A DNA stretch of 64,000 nucleotides from Coraliomargarita sp965656715 (GCA_965656715.1 CBFHLR010000007.1:39347-103346); one strand, 5' to 3'; positions 9,204-21,646 are shown, numbered from the stretch's first letter. Notes: generated from the sequence alone by a model not told the origin. A program made the numbers and translations.

Positions 9204-9797
9204 CTATTCGAGTTCTTGTCTCTCTTCGGCTTCTTCTGCCTGCGGCGTGCTGCCGTGGGGGCCTTTTCCCCCTTTAGGTCCCATTCCTTTCTTACTGCCT
9301 CCTGGGCCGCCTAGTTTTGGGCCTTTGCGACGTGGTGGCATGATGCCGTTTTCTTCAATGAATTCTCTGCGTTCCTCGGGTGTGAGCTTGTGAAGTTGTT
9401 CGCGTAGTTGTTGACGTTCCTCGTGGCTCATTTCCTGCCAGCGCTGGTTCATTTCCTCTCGTTTTTCTTTGGGGATTGCTTCGAAGCGCTCACGCATGGC
9501 GTCGACTTCTGCGCGCGGCATTTTGTTGAGTGTCTTGATGCGCTGTTTCATGGCGGCTTTTTCGTCGGGGCTCATGCTTTGGATTCGCTCGATCGTTGCC
9601 TGAAGCTCATTCAGCTGGGCATCATTCATTTCGAGTAGGTGCTGGAGCATGCGTGACTGGTTGTTGCCGCCTTTGCTGCCAGGGCCTTTTCGTTCGATGG
9701 GCTGGCGTTCTGTGTTCCCGGCTATGGGCTGTGCGAAACCAGATAGGCTGAGTGATACGCTCAATGCTAGCAGGCCAATTGTTTTCAGGTGCTTCAT
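9204..9797 (-). CDS. Secreted Glu/Arg/Met-rich helical protein of ECF-sigma operon
   Basis: 197 residues with an N-terminal signal peptide ('LLALSVSLSLSGFAQP'). The mature part is a highly charged helix-rich region with repeated 'xSPDEKxxMKQRI / MSHEERQQLREQL / LTPEERREFIEE' units, like DUF3106 or Spy-type periplasmic proteins, then a basic Gly/Pro/Lys-rich tail and an acidic end. Its start overlaps the stop of the upstream gene by 4 bp (ATGA), so it is translationally coupled to the putative anti-sigma factor. A stress-sensing or chaperone role in the periplasm is inferred; I do not recognise a specific family. Confidence 0.65.
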   Translation of the reverse strand: MKHLKTIGLLALSVSLSLSGFAQPIAGNTERQPIERKGPGSKGGNNQSRMLQHLLEMNDAQLNELQATIERIQSMSPDEKAAMKQRIKTLNKMPRAEVDAMRERFEAIPKEKREEMNQRWQEMSHEERQQLREQLHKLTPEERREFIEENGIMPPRRKGPKLGGPGGSKKGMGPKGGKGPHGSTPQAEEAEERQELE

Positions 9798-10243
9798 GAT
9801 TGGATTTCGTAAAGAAGTGCGTCGAAGGTCGCGAGGAGTTTGCCGCTGCCAAGTTCGGTTGCTTCATCTGCGAGTGCGATGTCTGCTAGGCCCTCTTCGA
9901 TGAGGAAGATTTCTTGGGCTTCGATTTCTTCAATCGAGGGGGCTGCAATTTTTTCGATTATGGTCTCATTGCTTGCGAGTTGTGTGCTTGTGTGGGGTGC
10001 TTGTGTGTTCTCTTGCTTGAGCATTGTGATGGAAAGTAGGGCAATGGCGATTGCTGCTGCGATCGGGAGGGCGAAGCGAATCACAATGGGTCTTTTGTTT
10101 GCGGACTTCTTGGATGTCTCGCTTACCGGCTGGCATGCGTTGAGCACTCGACTTGCGAAGTCATCGCTGGGCTGTAATGGACGGCTCTTGAGGAGTGCGT
10201 CGATCTGTTGATCAAGTTGATCACGTGGGTCGGTGGTTTTCAT
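9794..10243 (-). CDS. Putative anti-sigma factor (single-TM protein)
   Basis: 149 residues. The N-terminal cytoplasmic part contains 'LQPSDDFASRVLNACQP', like the segment before the membrane helix in many ECF-associated anti-sigma proteins. One transmembrane helix follows (about 52-69, 'FALPIAAAIAIALLSITML') and then an acidic periplasmic region. It lies 24 bp downstream of the sigma factor gene and overlaps the next gene by 4 bp. No zinc-binding HxxxCxxC motif is present, so it is not a classic ZAS anti-sigma; the assignment rests on operon position and topology. Confidence 0.6.
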   Translation of the reverse strand: MKTTDPRDQLDQQIDALLKSRPLQPSDDFASRVLNACQPVSETSKKSANKRPIVIRFALPIAAAIAIALLSITMLKQENTQAPHTSTQLASNETIIEKIAAPSIEEIEAQEIFLIEEGLADIALADEATELGSGKLLATFDALLYEIQS

Positions 10244-10267
10244 GGCCTGTTTGAGTTTAAATGGGAA

Positions 10268-10906
10268 TTAGTGAAAATCTTTGAGCACCTTGCGAAGGTG
10301 CGTGCGTGCGCGGTGGATCCATGTTTTGACGGCGCTGAGACTGGCACCGAGTGCTTCAGCGATTTCGTCGTAGCTGAGTCCCTGTTGTTGTAGCATCAGG
10401 ATGGCGTCACGCTGGTTGTCGGGGAGCGTGGCGAGGGCTTTGTGGAAGGCTTCTTCGATCTCGCGGGTGTGGTTGCTCTCCTCAGCTTGCTGTTGCATGA
10501 CGAAGTCGGTTGGGTCGATGAAGTCGAGTGGGCGGCGGGCACTTTTGCGGTAGCTGTCGATGAGACGTCTACGTGCGACGGTGAAGATGTATGCGTTAAA
10601 GGTGCCGCGGGCTTGGTAGCGGCCGGCTGCACGATAGAGTTCGAGGAAGGTTTCTTGAGCGAGGTCTTCGGCGTCGGCACGATTGCCTACTGAGCGGTAG
10701 AAGAAGTTGATCAGGCGCGTTTGCCAGCGCTCGACGATACTGGCAAATGCACTGCGGTCGCCTTCAGCAATCGCGCGCAGGCATGCGCTATCGATGTCTT
10801 CTACGATTGGAGTGGAGGAGGCGGGGGTGGCTTGAGTCATTCCTGGGTGCTTGCCTGTGGGGTGTGTCCACTGGATGCCTGCTGATGTGGTCGGGGGTGC
10901 ATTCAT
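10268..10906 (-). CDS. ECF-type RNA polymerase sigma factor
   Basis: 212 residues. Sigma-70 region 2 ('FASIVERWQTRLINFFYRSV', 'ADAEDLAQETFLELYRA') and region 4 ('LATLPDNQRDAILMLQQQGL', 'SYDEIAEALGASLSAVKTWI') are clear, with the linker and no region 1 or 3, as in ECF sigma factors. The N-terminal 22 residues are poorly supported; an internal ATG at 10840 could be the start. It heads the operon with a putative anti-sigma factor and a secreted effector. The signal it responds to cannot be read from the sequence. Confidence 0.92.
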   Translation of the reverse strand: MNAPPTTSAGIQWTHPTGKHPGMTQATPASSTPIVEDIDSACLRAIAEGDRSAFASIVERWQTRLINFFYRSVGNRADAEDLAQETFLELYRAAGRYQARGTFNAYIFTVARRRLIDSYRKSARRPLDFIDPTDFVMQQQAEESNHTREIEEAFHKALATLPDNQRDAILMLQQQGLSYDEIAEALGASLSAVKTWIHRARTHLRKVLKDFH

Positions 10907-11061
10907 TTTGTGACATTGAAATCGGCTTTTGGCAAAGAAAGTTGCAGAAAATGTTGGTTTTCAAGTGCTCCGATTCTTTGGCCAAATTTTTTCGGGAAAA
11001 TAAGCCAACTTGTGTCATTTTGGCCTGAAAGTTGTTCACAGTTGAATGTGAGTAACTTGTG

Positions 11062-11113
11062 TATAATTACTATATGTAGTGGTATGTTGGGTCTTTTTTA
11101 CGATATATTGTGT
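11062..11113 (+). promoter_or_regulatory. nrdBA promoter: -10 box and tandem NrdR boxes
   Basis: A perfect TATAAT (11062-11067) is overlapped and followed by two 16-bp NrdR-box-like palindromes, 11067-11082 (core CTATATGTAG) and 11098-11113 (core CGATATATTGTGT). Their starts are exactly 31 bp apart, about three helical turns, the classical NrdR arrangement. Repression of the class I ribonucleotide reductase operon by NrdR-ATP/dATP is therefore predicted. The rest of the 383-bp intergenic space (10907-11289) shows no convincing gene. Confidence 0.75.
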
Positions 11114-11289
11114 TCGCATGTTGACACTACGGTATTTTCACAACAATGTTCGCAACCATTACCAACCGTTCTGTTGACCCTCGCGTTCGTGCTAAATCCT
11201 TCTCTTTTAGGGCTCTTTGGGCTCTGCGCATAAGGAATTTTGCCAACTAATTTTCTTTTAATTACAACACTAACCACATCTCAACGACC

Positions 11290-12372
11290 ATGGAAAAGTC
11301 CTATACTATCGGCGATAAAACCTTCGTTCTCGACCAAGCAAAAGCGGAAGAGGCCTTTAATGCGAAAAAGGTCATTAATGGTAAGGATACGATGTTCTTC
11401 AACATCCTGCCGCTGAAGTATCAGTGGGCATATGATCTGTATAAGACCATGAAGAACAACCACTGGGAGCCAGAGGACATTCCGATGCAGAAGGATGTCG
11501 AGCTTTGGCGCAGCAGTGAGCTCTCCGACGCGGAGCGCTGGATCATTAAAATGGCAATCGGCTATTTCTCCGCAGCAGAGGGTATTGTCGGTGACAATAT
11601 CCAGCACGTGACTCGCGAATTGGTCACCGCTCCCGAGCTGAAGCTGTTGCTCGGTCGCCACGCGCACGAAGAAAACATCCACGCAGACTCGCTGGTATAC
11701 ATGATCAGCTCCCTGGGCATCAACCCGCACGAGTGTGAGGCAATGTTTGAAGACATTCCTACCATCGAGAAGAAAACCAACTTCGTGGTTAGCAACTCCC
11801 GTGCGCTCCGTCGTGACATGAACTTGGAGACCACAGAGGACAAGCAAGCGTTCACCAAGAACATGTTCCTCTTTGGACAGTGTATGGAAGGCACCCAGTT
11901 CTACGGTCTCTTCGGTATGGTGCTTTCGCTTTACCGCCAGAACAAGTTCCCTGGTATCGGCCAAATGTTCCGCTACACGCTGCGCGACGAGTCGAACCAC
12001 ATCGAAGTGTTCCGCAACCTGATCATGGATCTGGTCGAAGAGAACGAAGATGTCTGGACTCCTGAATTTAAAGAAGAGCTCCGCGACCTAATGCGTGAGG
12101 CGGTTTCTCTGGAGAAGGAATTCATCCGCGACTGCCTGCCAGTGAACTCGGTTGGGCTCAGCGCTGATGAGTTTTGCCAATACATTGATTACATCGCGGA
12201 CCGCCGTCTCGAGGACGTTGGTTTGGCTCCAATTGGTAATGGTGCAGAAAACCCATTCCCATGGTTGGCCGAGATGATGGATATCAAGAAGGAGCAAAAT
12301 TTCTTTGAAGGACGCGTCACCGAATACCAGAAGGCATCTGCCCTCGGCCAAGTCGACGACGACGAACTTTAA
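11290..12372 (+). CDS. nrdB: Class Ic ribonucleotide reductase beta subunit
   Basis: 360 residues; radical-generating subunit that reduces ribonucleotides with NrdA. Metal ligands by alignment from memory with the Chlamydia trachomatis and E. coli proteins: E97 (in SAAEGIVGDN; Asp in class Ia), E128, H131, E200, E234 and H237. The residue that is the radical Tyr in class Ia (H+4) is Leu135 (HADSL); Chlamydia has Phe there. Tyr137 is retained. First-ligand Glu plus loss of the Tyr mark this as class Ic (R2c), expected to use a Mn/Fe cofactor instead of a tyrosyl radical. The C-terminal 'VTEYQ' keeps the radical-transfer Tyr. No Shine-Dalgarno is evident before the ATG. Confidence 0.95.
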   Translation: MEKSYTIGDKTFVLDQAKAEEAFNAKKVINGKDTMFFNILPLKYQWAYDLYKTMKNNHWEPEDIPMQKDVELWRSSELSDAERWIIKMAIGYFSAAEGIVGDNIQHVTRELVTAPELKLLLGRHAHEENIHADSLVYMISSLGINPHECEAMFEDIPTIEKKTNFVVSNSRALRRDMNLETTEDKQAFTKNMFLFGQCMEGTQFYGLFGMVLSLYRQNKFPGIGQMFRYTLRDESNHIEVFRNLIMDLVEENEDVWTPEFKEELRDLMREAVSLEKEFIRDCLPVNSVGLSADEFCQYIDYIADRRLEDVGLAPIGNGAENPFPWLAEMMDIKKEQNFFEGRVTEYQKASALGQVDDDEL

Positions 12373-12395
12373 TACGGATTCAACATTTTACCAAG

Positions 12396-12418
12396 TTGCG
12401 GTGCGTTTACTTCCGCAA
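12396..12418 (+). other. Hairpin in the nrdB-nrdA intergenic space
   Basis: The 6-bp stem TTGCGG (12396-12401) / CCGCAA (12413-12418) is followed by only TT, in the 106-bp spacer. It is too weak for a full terminator; it may be an mRNA-stabilising or attenuating structure. Confidence 0.3.
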
Positions 12419-12478
12419 TTTGTGCACACTGCCCCCGCCGACCGAAAACGACAAAATTCTACCACAAACGACTAACTA

Positions 12479-15721
<3,243 letters not shown>

Positions 15722-15869
15722 GAATGAGGGCTGAAAGCTGAAACTTGAAACCTGAGTGGTAAAACTGACTCAGTATTCAAATTCAAGTTTACGCCTTCTC
15801 TTTGACAACTCTCCTTAGTGTTTAGTGTCGCGTGTGTTGAGCGCGGGATTAATAAACAACAGCTACAGA

Positions 15870-15901
15870 GGCCGCCTCCGTTGATCGGGGGCGGTCTTTT
15901 G
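15870..15901 (+). terminator. Terminator after nrdA
   Basis: A 10-bp stem (15870-15879 with 15887-15896, two G-T pairs), a 7-nt loop and TTTT, 149 nt after the nrdA stop. Confidence 0.8.
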
Positions 15902-15958
15902 TTGTGTCGGGGCGCTACTTGACGCGCCCGCTCTAGCTGAGTGCTGATCCTTTGGCGA

Positions 15959-15980
15959 GCGTGCGAACGCACGCCCCTAC
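15959..15980 (-). repeat. REP-like element (GTAG + hairpin), minus orientation
   Basis: The perfect 7-bp palindrome GCGTGCG/CGCACGC (15959-15974) with a 2-nt loop is followed by CCCTAC, i.e. GTAG precedes the hairpin on the minus strand. Just upstream, the 16-mer CTACTTGACGCGCCCG (15915-15930) is shared exactly with the REP-like element at 38427-38442. Confidence 0.6.
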
Positions 15981-16020
15981 ATGCTTGCGTTTGTTGATTT
16001 TCGGAATCTAGTGAGCCTCC

Positions 16021-16872
16021 ATGAATCCAGCAGATATACGTGTTCTGTATCAAGATGTAGATGGATGCCTGAATCCCGAAGATGGCGAGCCGTTTGGTGT
16101 TGAACTCGACTGGGAGCCGACGGCGTCGCAGGTTGCGATGCTTGGGAAATTGAGTGACGCGATCGACGCTTCGCCCATTGAGCATTGGGTCATCAATACG
16201 GGACGGCACTGGGATATGTTCGGTAACATCGCGCGGCATCTGCCGACTCCGAAGTTACGCTACTTTCTGCTCGAGCATGCCTGTGTGCTTTACGATCGGG
16301 AGCGTGAGAGGTATCTCGATCTAGAACAGATCGCCATTACGGCGGACCTGACTGACCTGGCCAAACGTTACGCAAGCCTGCACACTGTGGAAAAGTTGCT
16401 CAACTGGTATGATACTCCAGGTCGGGCAGCTTTAGAGCAGGAGTTTGGTGTTCAACTTCCGCGCTTAGATAAAAAGGCCAACTTGAGTTTCGAAGTGCCC
16501 GAGGGTGTTGATGGAGATGAACTCTTGCGAAATGCTGAGGCAAAGATCCGTAGTGATTTTTCGGATACAGAATGCGCCTGTATGGAATTCTTTCGCTCGG
16601 ATCGCTTCGTTGATATCATCCCAGGTATCCACAAATTGGATGGCATTGAGTTGATGACTGCCTTTCTGGGAACGAGCAAAGAGCAGTCGCTGGCGATGGG
16701 GGATTTTCTAAATGACCTTCCGGTATTTGAGGCTTTTGCTAATGTGCTTTGTCCAGCGAATGCGCACACACGCATCATCGAGTTAACAAAGTCTAAGGGC
16801 GCAAGCGGTATTGCCTCCGAATATTCTTACGGAGCTGCATTGCTGAACTTTTTAGAACAGGTCAAGGGGTAG
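16021..16872 (+). CDS. HAD-superfamily hydrolase (IIB-type phosphatase)
   Basis: 283 residues. Motif I 'YQDVDGCLN' supplies D12 and D14 (nucleophile and acid/base). Motif II is in 'VINTGRHWDMFG', and motif IV is 'AMGDFLNDLP' (GDxxND). The cap region between them fits HAD-IIB sugar-phosphate phosphatases (Cof, trehalose-phosphatase or mannosyl-3-phosphoglycerate phosphatase relatives). 'IPGIHKLDGIELM' carries the Lys typical of motif III with the helix that follows. The substrate cannot be assigned. It stands alone and converges on proA; its TAG stop is part of the GTAG of the adjacent repeat element. Confidence 0.8.
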   Translation: MNPADIRVLYQDVDGCLNPEDGEPFGVELDWEPTASQVAMLGKLSDAIDASPIEHWVINTGRHWDMFGNIARHLPTPKLRYFLLEHACVLYDRERERYLDLEQIAITADLTDLAKRYASLHTVEKLLNWYDTPGRAALEQEFGVQLPRLDKKANLSFEVPEGVDGDELLRNAEAKIRSDFSDTECACMEFFRSDRFVDIIPGIHKLDGIELMTAFLGTSKEQSLAMGDFLNDLPVFEAFANVLCPANAHTRIIELTKSKGASGIASEYSYGAALLNFLEQVKG

Positions 16873-16939
16873 GGTTTGTTATCCCTAACGAACCGCCACG
16901 ATGGTTGCGCTGCGGATCGATAAGGATATCGACCCCTAC
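16869..16939. repeat. Inverted pair of REP-like elements between convergent stops
   Basis: Forward unit: GTAG (16869-16872), then a hairpin TTTGTTA/TAACGAA with a TCCC loop, ending CCGC (16896). Reverse unit: CTAC (16936-16939) preceded by TCGATA/TATCGA (16917-16932) with a TCCT loop when read on the minus strand. The two units have the same layout in opposite orientation, like a BIME. The first overlaps the stop codon of the HAD gene and the second directly abuts the proA stop codon (16940-16942). Confidence 0.7.
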
Positions 16940-18214
16940 CTACGCCTTAATCTGCCCCTCGCCGTGGATGACGTATTTGTAGGTGCAGAGCTCGTTGAGA
17001 CCCATGGGGCCACGAGCGTGGAGGCGGTCGGTGGAGATGCCGATCTCGGCGCCCAGGCCGAATTCAAATCCGTCGGAGAAGCGTGTGGTCGCGTTGTGGA
17101 AGACCGCGGCTGAATCGACGCCTGCCAGGAACTGCTTGGCTGCTGCGTCGTCGTTGGTGACGATGCTCTCGGTGTGGCCGGAACTGTTGGCGTTGATTAA
17201 GTCGATGGCTGCCTTGGTGTCGGGCACGATTGCGATCGAGATGATCAAGTCTGTATATTCGGTTGCGAAGTCTTCAGCGGTGGCATCGACCAGTGGCAAG
17301 CCGGTGCCTGTGAGTAGCGCCTTGGCATGCTCGTCGAGACGGAGCTCGACGCCCTTGTCGTGTAAGGCTTTCGCGAGACGTGGGAGCTGTGCGGATGCGT
17401 CTTGGTGAACGAGGAGATTCTCAGCTGCGTTGCAGACGCTGGGGCGCTGTGTCTTGGAGTTGATGACGATGGCTTCGGCCATGTCGGCATCGGCTGCTGC
17501 ATCGATATACACTGAGCAGACGCCAGTGTAGTGCTTAATGACAGGGATGCGGCTGTTCTCGACGGTGAAGCGGATCAGGCTTTCACCACCGCGTGGGATG
17601 ATGCAGTGGATCGTGTCGTCTTGCTTGAGCAGGACGTTGAGTGCCCAACGGTCGGTGGTTGGAATGAACTGCACGGCGTCCTCATGGATGCCGGACTCAC
17701 GCAGCGCGCCTTGAATGATCTCGGCGAGCTTCATGTTGGAGTGGAAGGCTTCCTTGCCACCACGGAGAATGGAGGCGTTGCCGGACTTGAGGCAGAGCAC
17801 GGCACAGTCGACGGTTACGTTCGGACGGGACTCGTAGATGATGCCGATTACGCCCATCGGCACGCGGATTTTACGCAGGTCAAATCCGCGAGGTGGGCTG
17901 AGGCGTTCGATCTCTTCGCCGACAGGGTCGGCCAGTGCTGCAACTTGACGCACGCCTTCGGCCATAGCTTCGATGCGTTCAGGTGTGAAGGTCAGACGCT
18001 CGGTCATTGGACCTGAGAGCTCCATGGCCTTGGCTGCCTCAAGGTCGAGCGCGTTGGCTTCGAGGATCGAGTCGGTTGATGCCACCAGTTGATCCGCCAG
18101 TAGGTTGAGGAACTGGTTCTTGGTTTCGGTCGTCAGTGTCGCGAGTTCCAGCGATGCGGCACGCGCGCGCTGAGCGATGTCGACGACAAGTTCTGAGATT
18201 TGATCGGTGTTCAT
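16940..18214 (-). CDS. proA: Gamma-glutamyl phosphate reductase
   Basis: 424 residues; NADPH-dependent reduction of gamma-glutamyl phosphate to glutamate semialdehyde in proline biosynthesis. ALDH-superfamily fold with the family hallmarks 'RVPMGVIGIIYESRPNVTVD', 'LKSGNASILRGGKEAFHSN', the catalytic Cys in 'QRPSVCNAAENLLVH' (near residue 262) and the C-terminal 'FGLGAEIGISTDRLHARGPM'. Length is normal. proB is not adjacent. The PfkB-family gene lies 97 bp upstream on the same strand. Confidence 0.97.
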   Translation of the reverse strand: MNTDQISELVVDIAQRARAASLELATLTTETKNQFLNLLADQLVASTDSILEANALDLEAAKAMELSGPMTERLTFTPERIEAMAEGVRQVAALADPVGEEIERLSPPRGFDLRKIRVPMGVIGIIYESRPNVTVDCAVLCLKSGNASILRGGKEAFHSNMKLAEIIQGALRESGIHEDAVQFIPTTDRWALNVLLKQDDTIHCIIPRGGESLIRFTVENSRIPVIKHYTGVCSVYIDAAADADMAEAIVINSKTQRPSVCNAAENLLVHQDASAQLPRLAKALHDKGVELRLDEHAKALLTGTGLPLVDATAEDFATEYTDLIISIAIVPDTKAAIDLINANSSGHTESIVTNDDAAAKQFLAGVDSAAVFHNATTRFSDGFEFGLGAEIGISTDRLHARGPMGLNELCTYKYVIHGEGQIKA

Positions 18215-18310
18215 GTTGAGATGCGAGATGCGGGATACGTGATGCGAGATGCGGGGAAGTGGCTTGGAGGCCAGACGGGAGTCTGGCGATCCCGGGGTGG
18301 CGATCTCGGG

Positions 18311-19291
<981 letters not shown>

Positions 19292-19326
19292 GCTTGGATT
19301 GAAATGGATTAGGGGGGAGCAAATAC

Positions 19327-19358
19327 AAAAAAGCCGCCAATCCAAGAGGAAAGGCGGC
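19327..19358 (-). terminator. Terminator after the DUF3568-like lipoprotein gene
   Basis: Read on the minus strand: stem GCCGCC (19358-19353) / GGCGGC (19338-19333) with a 14-nt loop and six T (19332-19327). It lies 20 bp beyond the stop at 19379. Confidence 0.8.
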
Positions 19359-19378
19359 CTTTGAAAATGCTTGAGCGA

Positions 19379-19771
19379 TTAGATCGCGTCGCGGATCGCA
19401 GCGTAGATGGTTTGCGATTCTGCGAGGTTGCCGAACTTGCCGACGCGGATACGGATTTCGGTCTGGCCTTCTTCGAGCTGCTTCAGGCGGATCGTTACCT
19501 TCTCGTCGCCAACCTTACGAGCGTAAATGGTGATGGAGGTCTCCTTGTGAAGCTCGCCGGTGCGGTAGTAACCAAGGTCGTCAATTTTTCTGATTGCAGT
19601 GCGGAAGACATCGCCAACTAGACCGTCAACTGGGCCACGGAAGTAACCTGCTTGATAGGTCGCTGTCTGGTCTTGGCCGGACTGCGGATCGATTGCAACA
19701 GAGGTCTGGCAACCGGTGAAAACCATTGTGAGGAGCGCGAAGAATGCGACGAGTGTTGCTTTTACTTTCAT
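19379..19771 (-). CDS. Small lipoprotein, DUF3568-like
   Basis: 130 residues from the ATG at 19771 (a second in-frame ATG at 19783 would add four). Signal sequence with lipobox 'VFTGC' near residue 20. The mature domain 'AIRKIDDLGYYRTGELHKET' ... 'KVTIRLKQLEEGQTEIRIRV' ... 'SQTIYAAIRDAI' matches the DUF3568 pattern of small envelope lipoproteins that sense or bind unknown ligands. It has its own terminator. Confidence 0.75.
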   Translation of the reverse strand: MKVKATLVAFFALLTMVFTGCQTSVAIDPQSGQDQTATYQAGYFRGPVDGLVGDVFRTAIRKIDDLGYYRTGELHKETSITIYARKVGDEKVTIRLKQLEEGQTEIRIRVGKFGNLAESQTIYAAIRDAI

Positions 19772-19810
19772 AGTTGGCGTCATTTAGAAACGATTTTTCA
19801 CAAAGTGCAA

Positions 19811-20740
19811 TCAGAAGCTTTTGACATAAGTGACTTCATTGCGATCTTTAAACACGAGCTTGCCGTCTTTCGTTCCGAGAAAGATTAGATCAGTCGTGGG
19901 GTCGACCACGTCACCGATTCGGTAGTTCTCGTTGTTCAACATGACGCGGGCTTTGGCTCCGCTGCGGACCATGCCAATGTTGGCGGAGGATAAAAATGAC
20001 GAGACGCTGGTGCGTAGGTCGCCTGTTTGAATTGTTGGTGCGGTCGCCTCGGCCGTTGGTTCTGCTGCGGTGACTTCGGTTATATCTACAGGGGGTGCGA
20101 CGGGGACGGAGCTCTCACCTGTGATGGTTTCCATATTAGTTATAGGAACCTGATCGATGGTGGCCTGTGTGCGTTCGATTGGATTCTTGGGCTCGGTCGC
20201 CGGGGCGACTTCTACTGGTTCGGAGGGCTGACTTTCTCCCCCAGATTGTAGGAACATCTCCCAAATGGTGTAACCGCCGCCCCCGAAGATGAGTATGAGG
20301 ACGGTGATGAGTGCGATGCTGGTGCCGATGCCGTTACGAGCTTTTGGCGCCTTTTCTGAGGCAGCGCTGGCTTGTAGGCTTTTTTGTAGGAGTTGTTCGG
20401 CACCTTCTGGTGCGCGCTCATCGAGGCGGTTTTGGAGCCCAGGGGCTAGTTCCGGCTCAGCTTTTGGCTTTCGGGCTGGTGCTGTAAGAGGGGGAGGGGT
20501 TGGTTTAGGCTCTGGTGGTGTGGATGATATCTCGGATGCCTTGATGCTGTTCTCCTCTTTCGGTTGTTGGAGAGTTGGCTTAGTTAGTGGCTTTACGGGG
20601 ATGTCCTTCGGAGCAGGCTCACTCAGTGCCGCAGTTGGGGGAGGGTTTAATGTTGGTTTTGGAGTCTCGGCCTCAGCCGATGTCTGCGGGCGCTGTAATT
20701 TAAGCTTAGGCTGTGGCTTGCTTGAGGAGTCGTCAGTCAT
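19811..20740 (-). CDS. Pro-rich single-TM protein with GspC/PilP-like C-terminal domain
   Basis: 309 residues. Residues 1-110 form a Pro/Lys/Glu-rich, low-complexity cytoplasmic region. One TM helix follows (about 136-160, 'GTSIALITVLILIFGGGGYT'), then an acidic Pro/Ala/Thr linker and a compact C-terminal domain ('ANIGMVRSGAKARVMLNNEN', 'YRIGDVVDPTTDLIFLGTKD', 'GKLVFKDRNEVTYVKSF'). That domain resembles the small beta-domains of GspC and PilP, but no secretion or pilus genes are nearby. The function is unknown. Confidence 0.6.
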   Translation of the reverse strand: MTDDSSSKPQPKLKLQRPQTSAEAETPKPTLNPPPTAALSEPAPKDIPVKPLTKPTLQQPKEENSIKASEISSTPPEPKPTPPPLTAPARKPKAEPELAPGLQNRLDERAPEGAEQLLQKSLQASAASEKAPKARNGIGTSIALITVLILIFGGGGYTIWEMFLQSGGESQPSEPVEVAPATEPKNPIERTQATIDQVPITNMETITGESSVPVAPPVDITEVTAAEPTAEATAPTIQTGDLRTSVSSFLSSANIGMVRSGAKARVMLNNENYRIGDVVDPTTDLIFLGTKDGKLVFKDRNEVTYVKSF

Positions 20741-21052
20741 TGATCAAAAGTCAGAATTAAGCTGCTAAAACTAACTGTGGTCTAAGGCTAAGCAAACTGA
20801 AACCCTGTTGCTTGGCGATTTCATAGCCTCTTTACAGGTCGATTGAGCAGGCTGTAAAAATCGCCCACAGTAAAGCCCGCCCCCCGAGTGGGAGACGGGC
20901 TACTGCTAACCTTATTAACCCTAACTAACATACAGTGAATACTCACTGAACATTGAATAAGAGTATACATATCGGGCTTTGTTCCCTAGCATTACAGAAA
21001 ATTTCGTTTTTTTTGAGGCGACAGTTTCAGTTGGGCTTGTTTGGATGCGTGC
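20741..21052. other. Intergenic region with GC-rich hairpin
   Basis: This 312-bp divergent space holds a hairpin at 20874-20901 (AGCCCG / CGGGCT with further internal pairing CCCC/GGG). I looked for an FMN riboswitch ahead of riboflavin synthase and did not find its conserved sequence blocks. A 144-codon open frame on the minus strand here overlaps riboflavin synthase and lacks protein-like composition. Confidence 0.4.
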
Positions 21053-21646
21053 ATGTTTACCGGAATTGTCGAAGAAACTGGAAAAGTGATCTCGTTCGTG
21101 GAGCAGGAAAGTGCTTGGCGACTGGTTTTGGAGGCGCATGTGGTCACTCAGGGCCTGCAACTGGGCGATAGTGTCGCAGTGAATGGTTGCTGCCTGACGG
21201 CGGTCGAATTTACCGAAGATCGTATTGAGTTCGACCTGCTCGCTGAAAGTGTGCGACTGACTTCTATTCAGGGAGTCGGTCCTGGCGGCAGAGTGAATTT
21301 GGAGCGTGCGCTCCTGCCGACGACTCGTATGGGCGGGCATTTTGTTTCGGGCCATGTGGATGGCACGGGTGTGATTGAATCGATTGAGTCGCGCGGAAAA
21401 GATTTTTACTTACGCATTAAGCCGGAGGCCGAAATGTTACGCTACATCGTGAGCAAGGGCTGCATTGCGATTGACGGTATTTCGCTGACAGTTGCAGAGG
21501 TCGACGAAACTAGTTTCGCTATTTGGCTGATCCCTCACACGATGGAGGTCACGAATCTGCACACTAAGCAGTTGGGAGATCTGGTGAATCTTGAATACGA
21601 CTTAGTCGCGAAATACGTCGAGAAGCTGTTCGCACCGAAAGTGTAG
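21053..21646 (+). CDS. ribE: Riboflavin synthase alpha chain
   Basis: 197 residues; makes riboflavin from two 6,7-dimethyl-8-ribityllumazine molecules. It starts at the ATG at 21053 because the family begins with MFTGIVEETG; the open frame extends four codons upstream. Two homologous lumazine-binding barrels are visible: 'GDSVAVNGCCLTAVEF' in the first, and 'MGGHFVSGHVDGTG' plus 'GCIAIDGISLTVAEVDE' in the second. Length is typical. No other rib gene is adjacent. Confidence 0.96.
   Translation: MFTGIVEETGKVISFVEQESAWRLVLEAHVVTQGLQLGDSVAVNGCCLTAVEFTEDRIEFDLLAESVRLTSIQGVGPGGRVNLERALLPTTRMGGHFVSGHVDGTGVIESIESRGKDFYLRIKPEAEMLRYIVSKGCIAIDGISLTVAEVDETSFAIWLIPHTMEVTNLHTKQLGDLVNLEYDLVAKYVEKLFAPKV

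Noticed and set aside
11121..11149. Second nrd promoter starting with TTGACA
   Set aside because: The -35 is perfect but the -10 region (CAATGT) is poor.
20741..21052. Possible FMN riboswitch before ribE
   Set aside because: The conserved RFN sequence blocks are not found.
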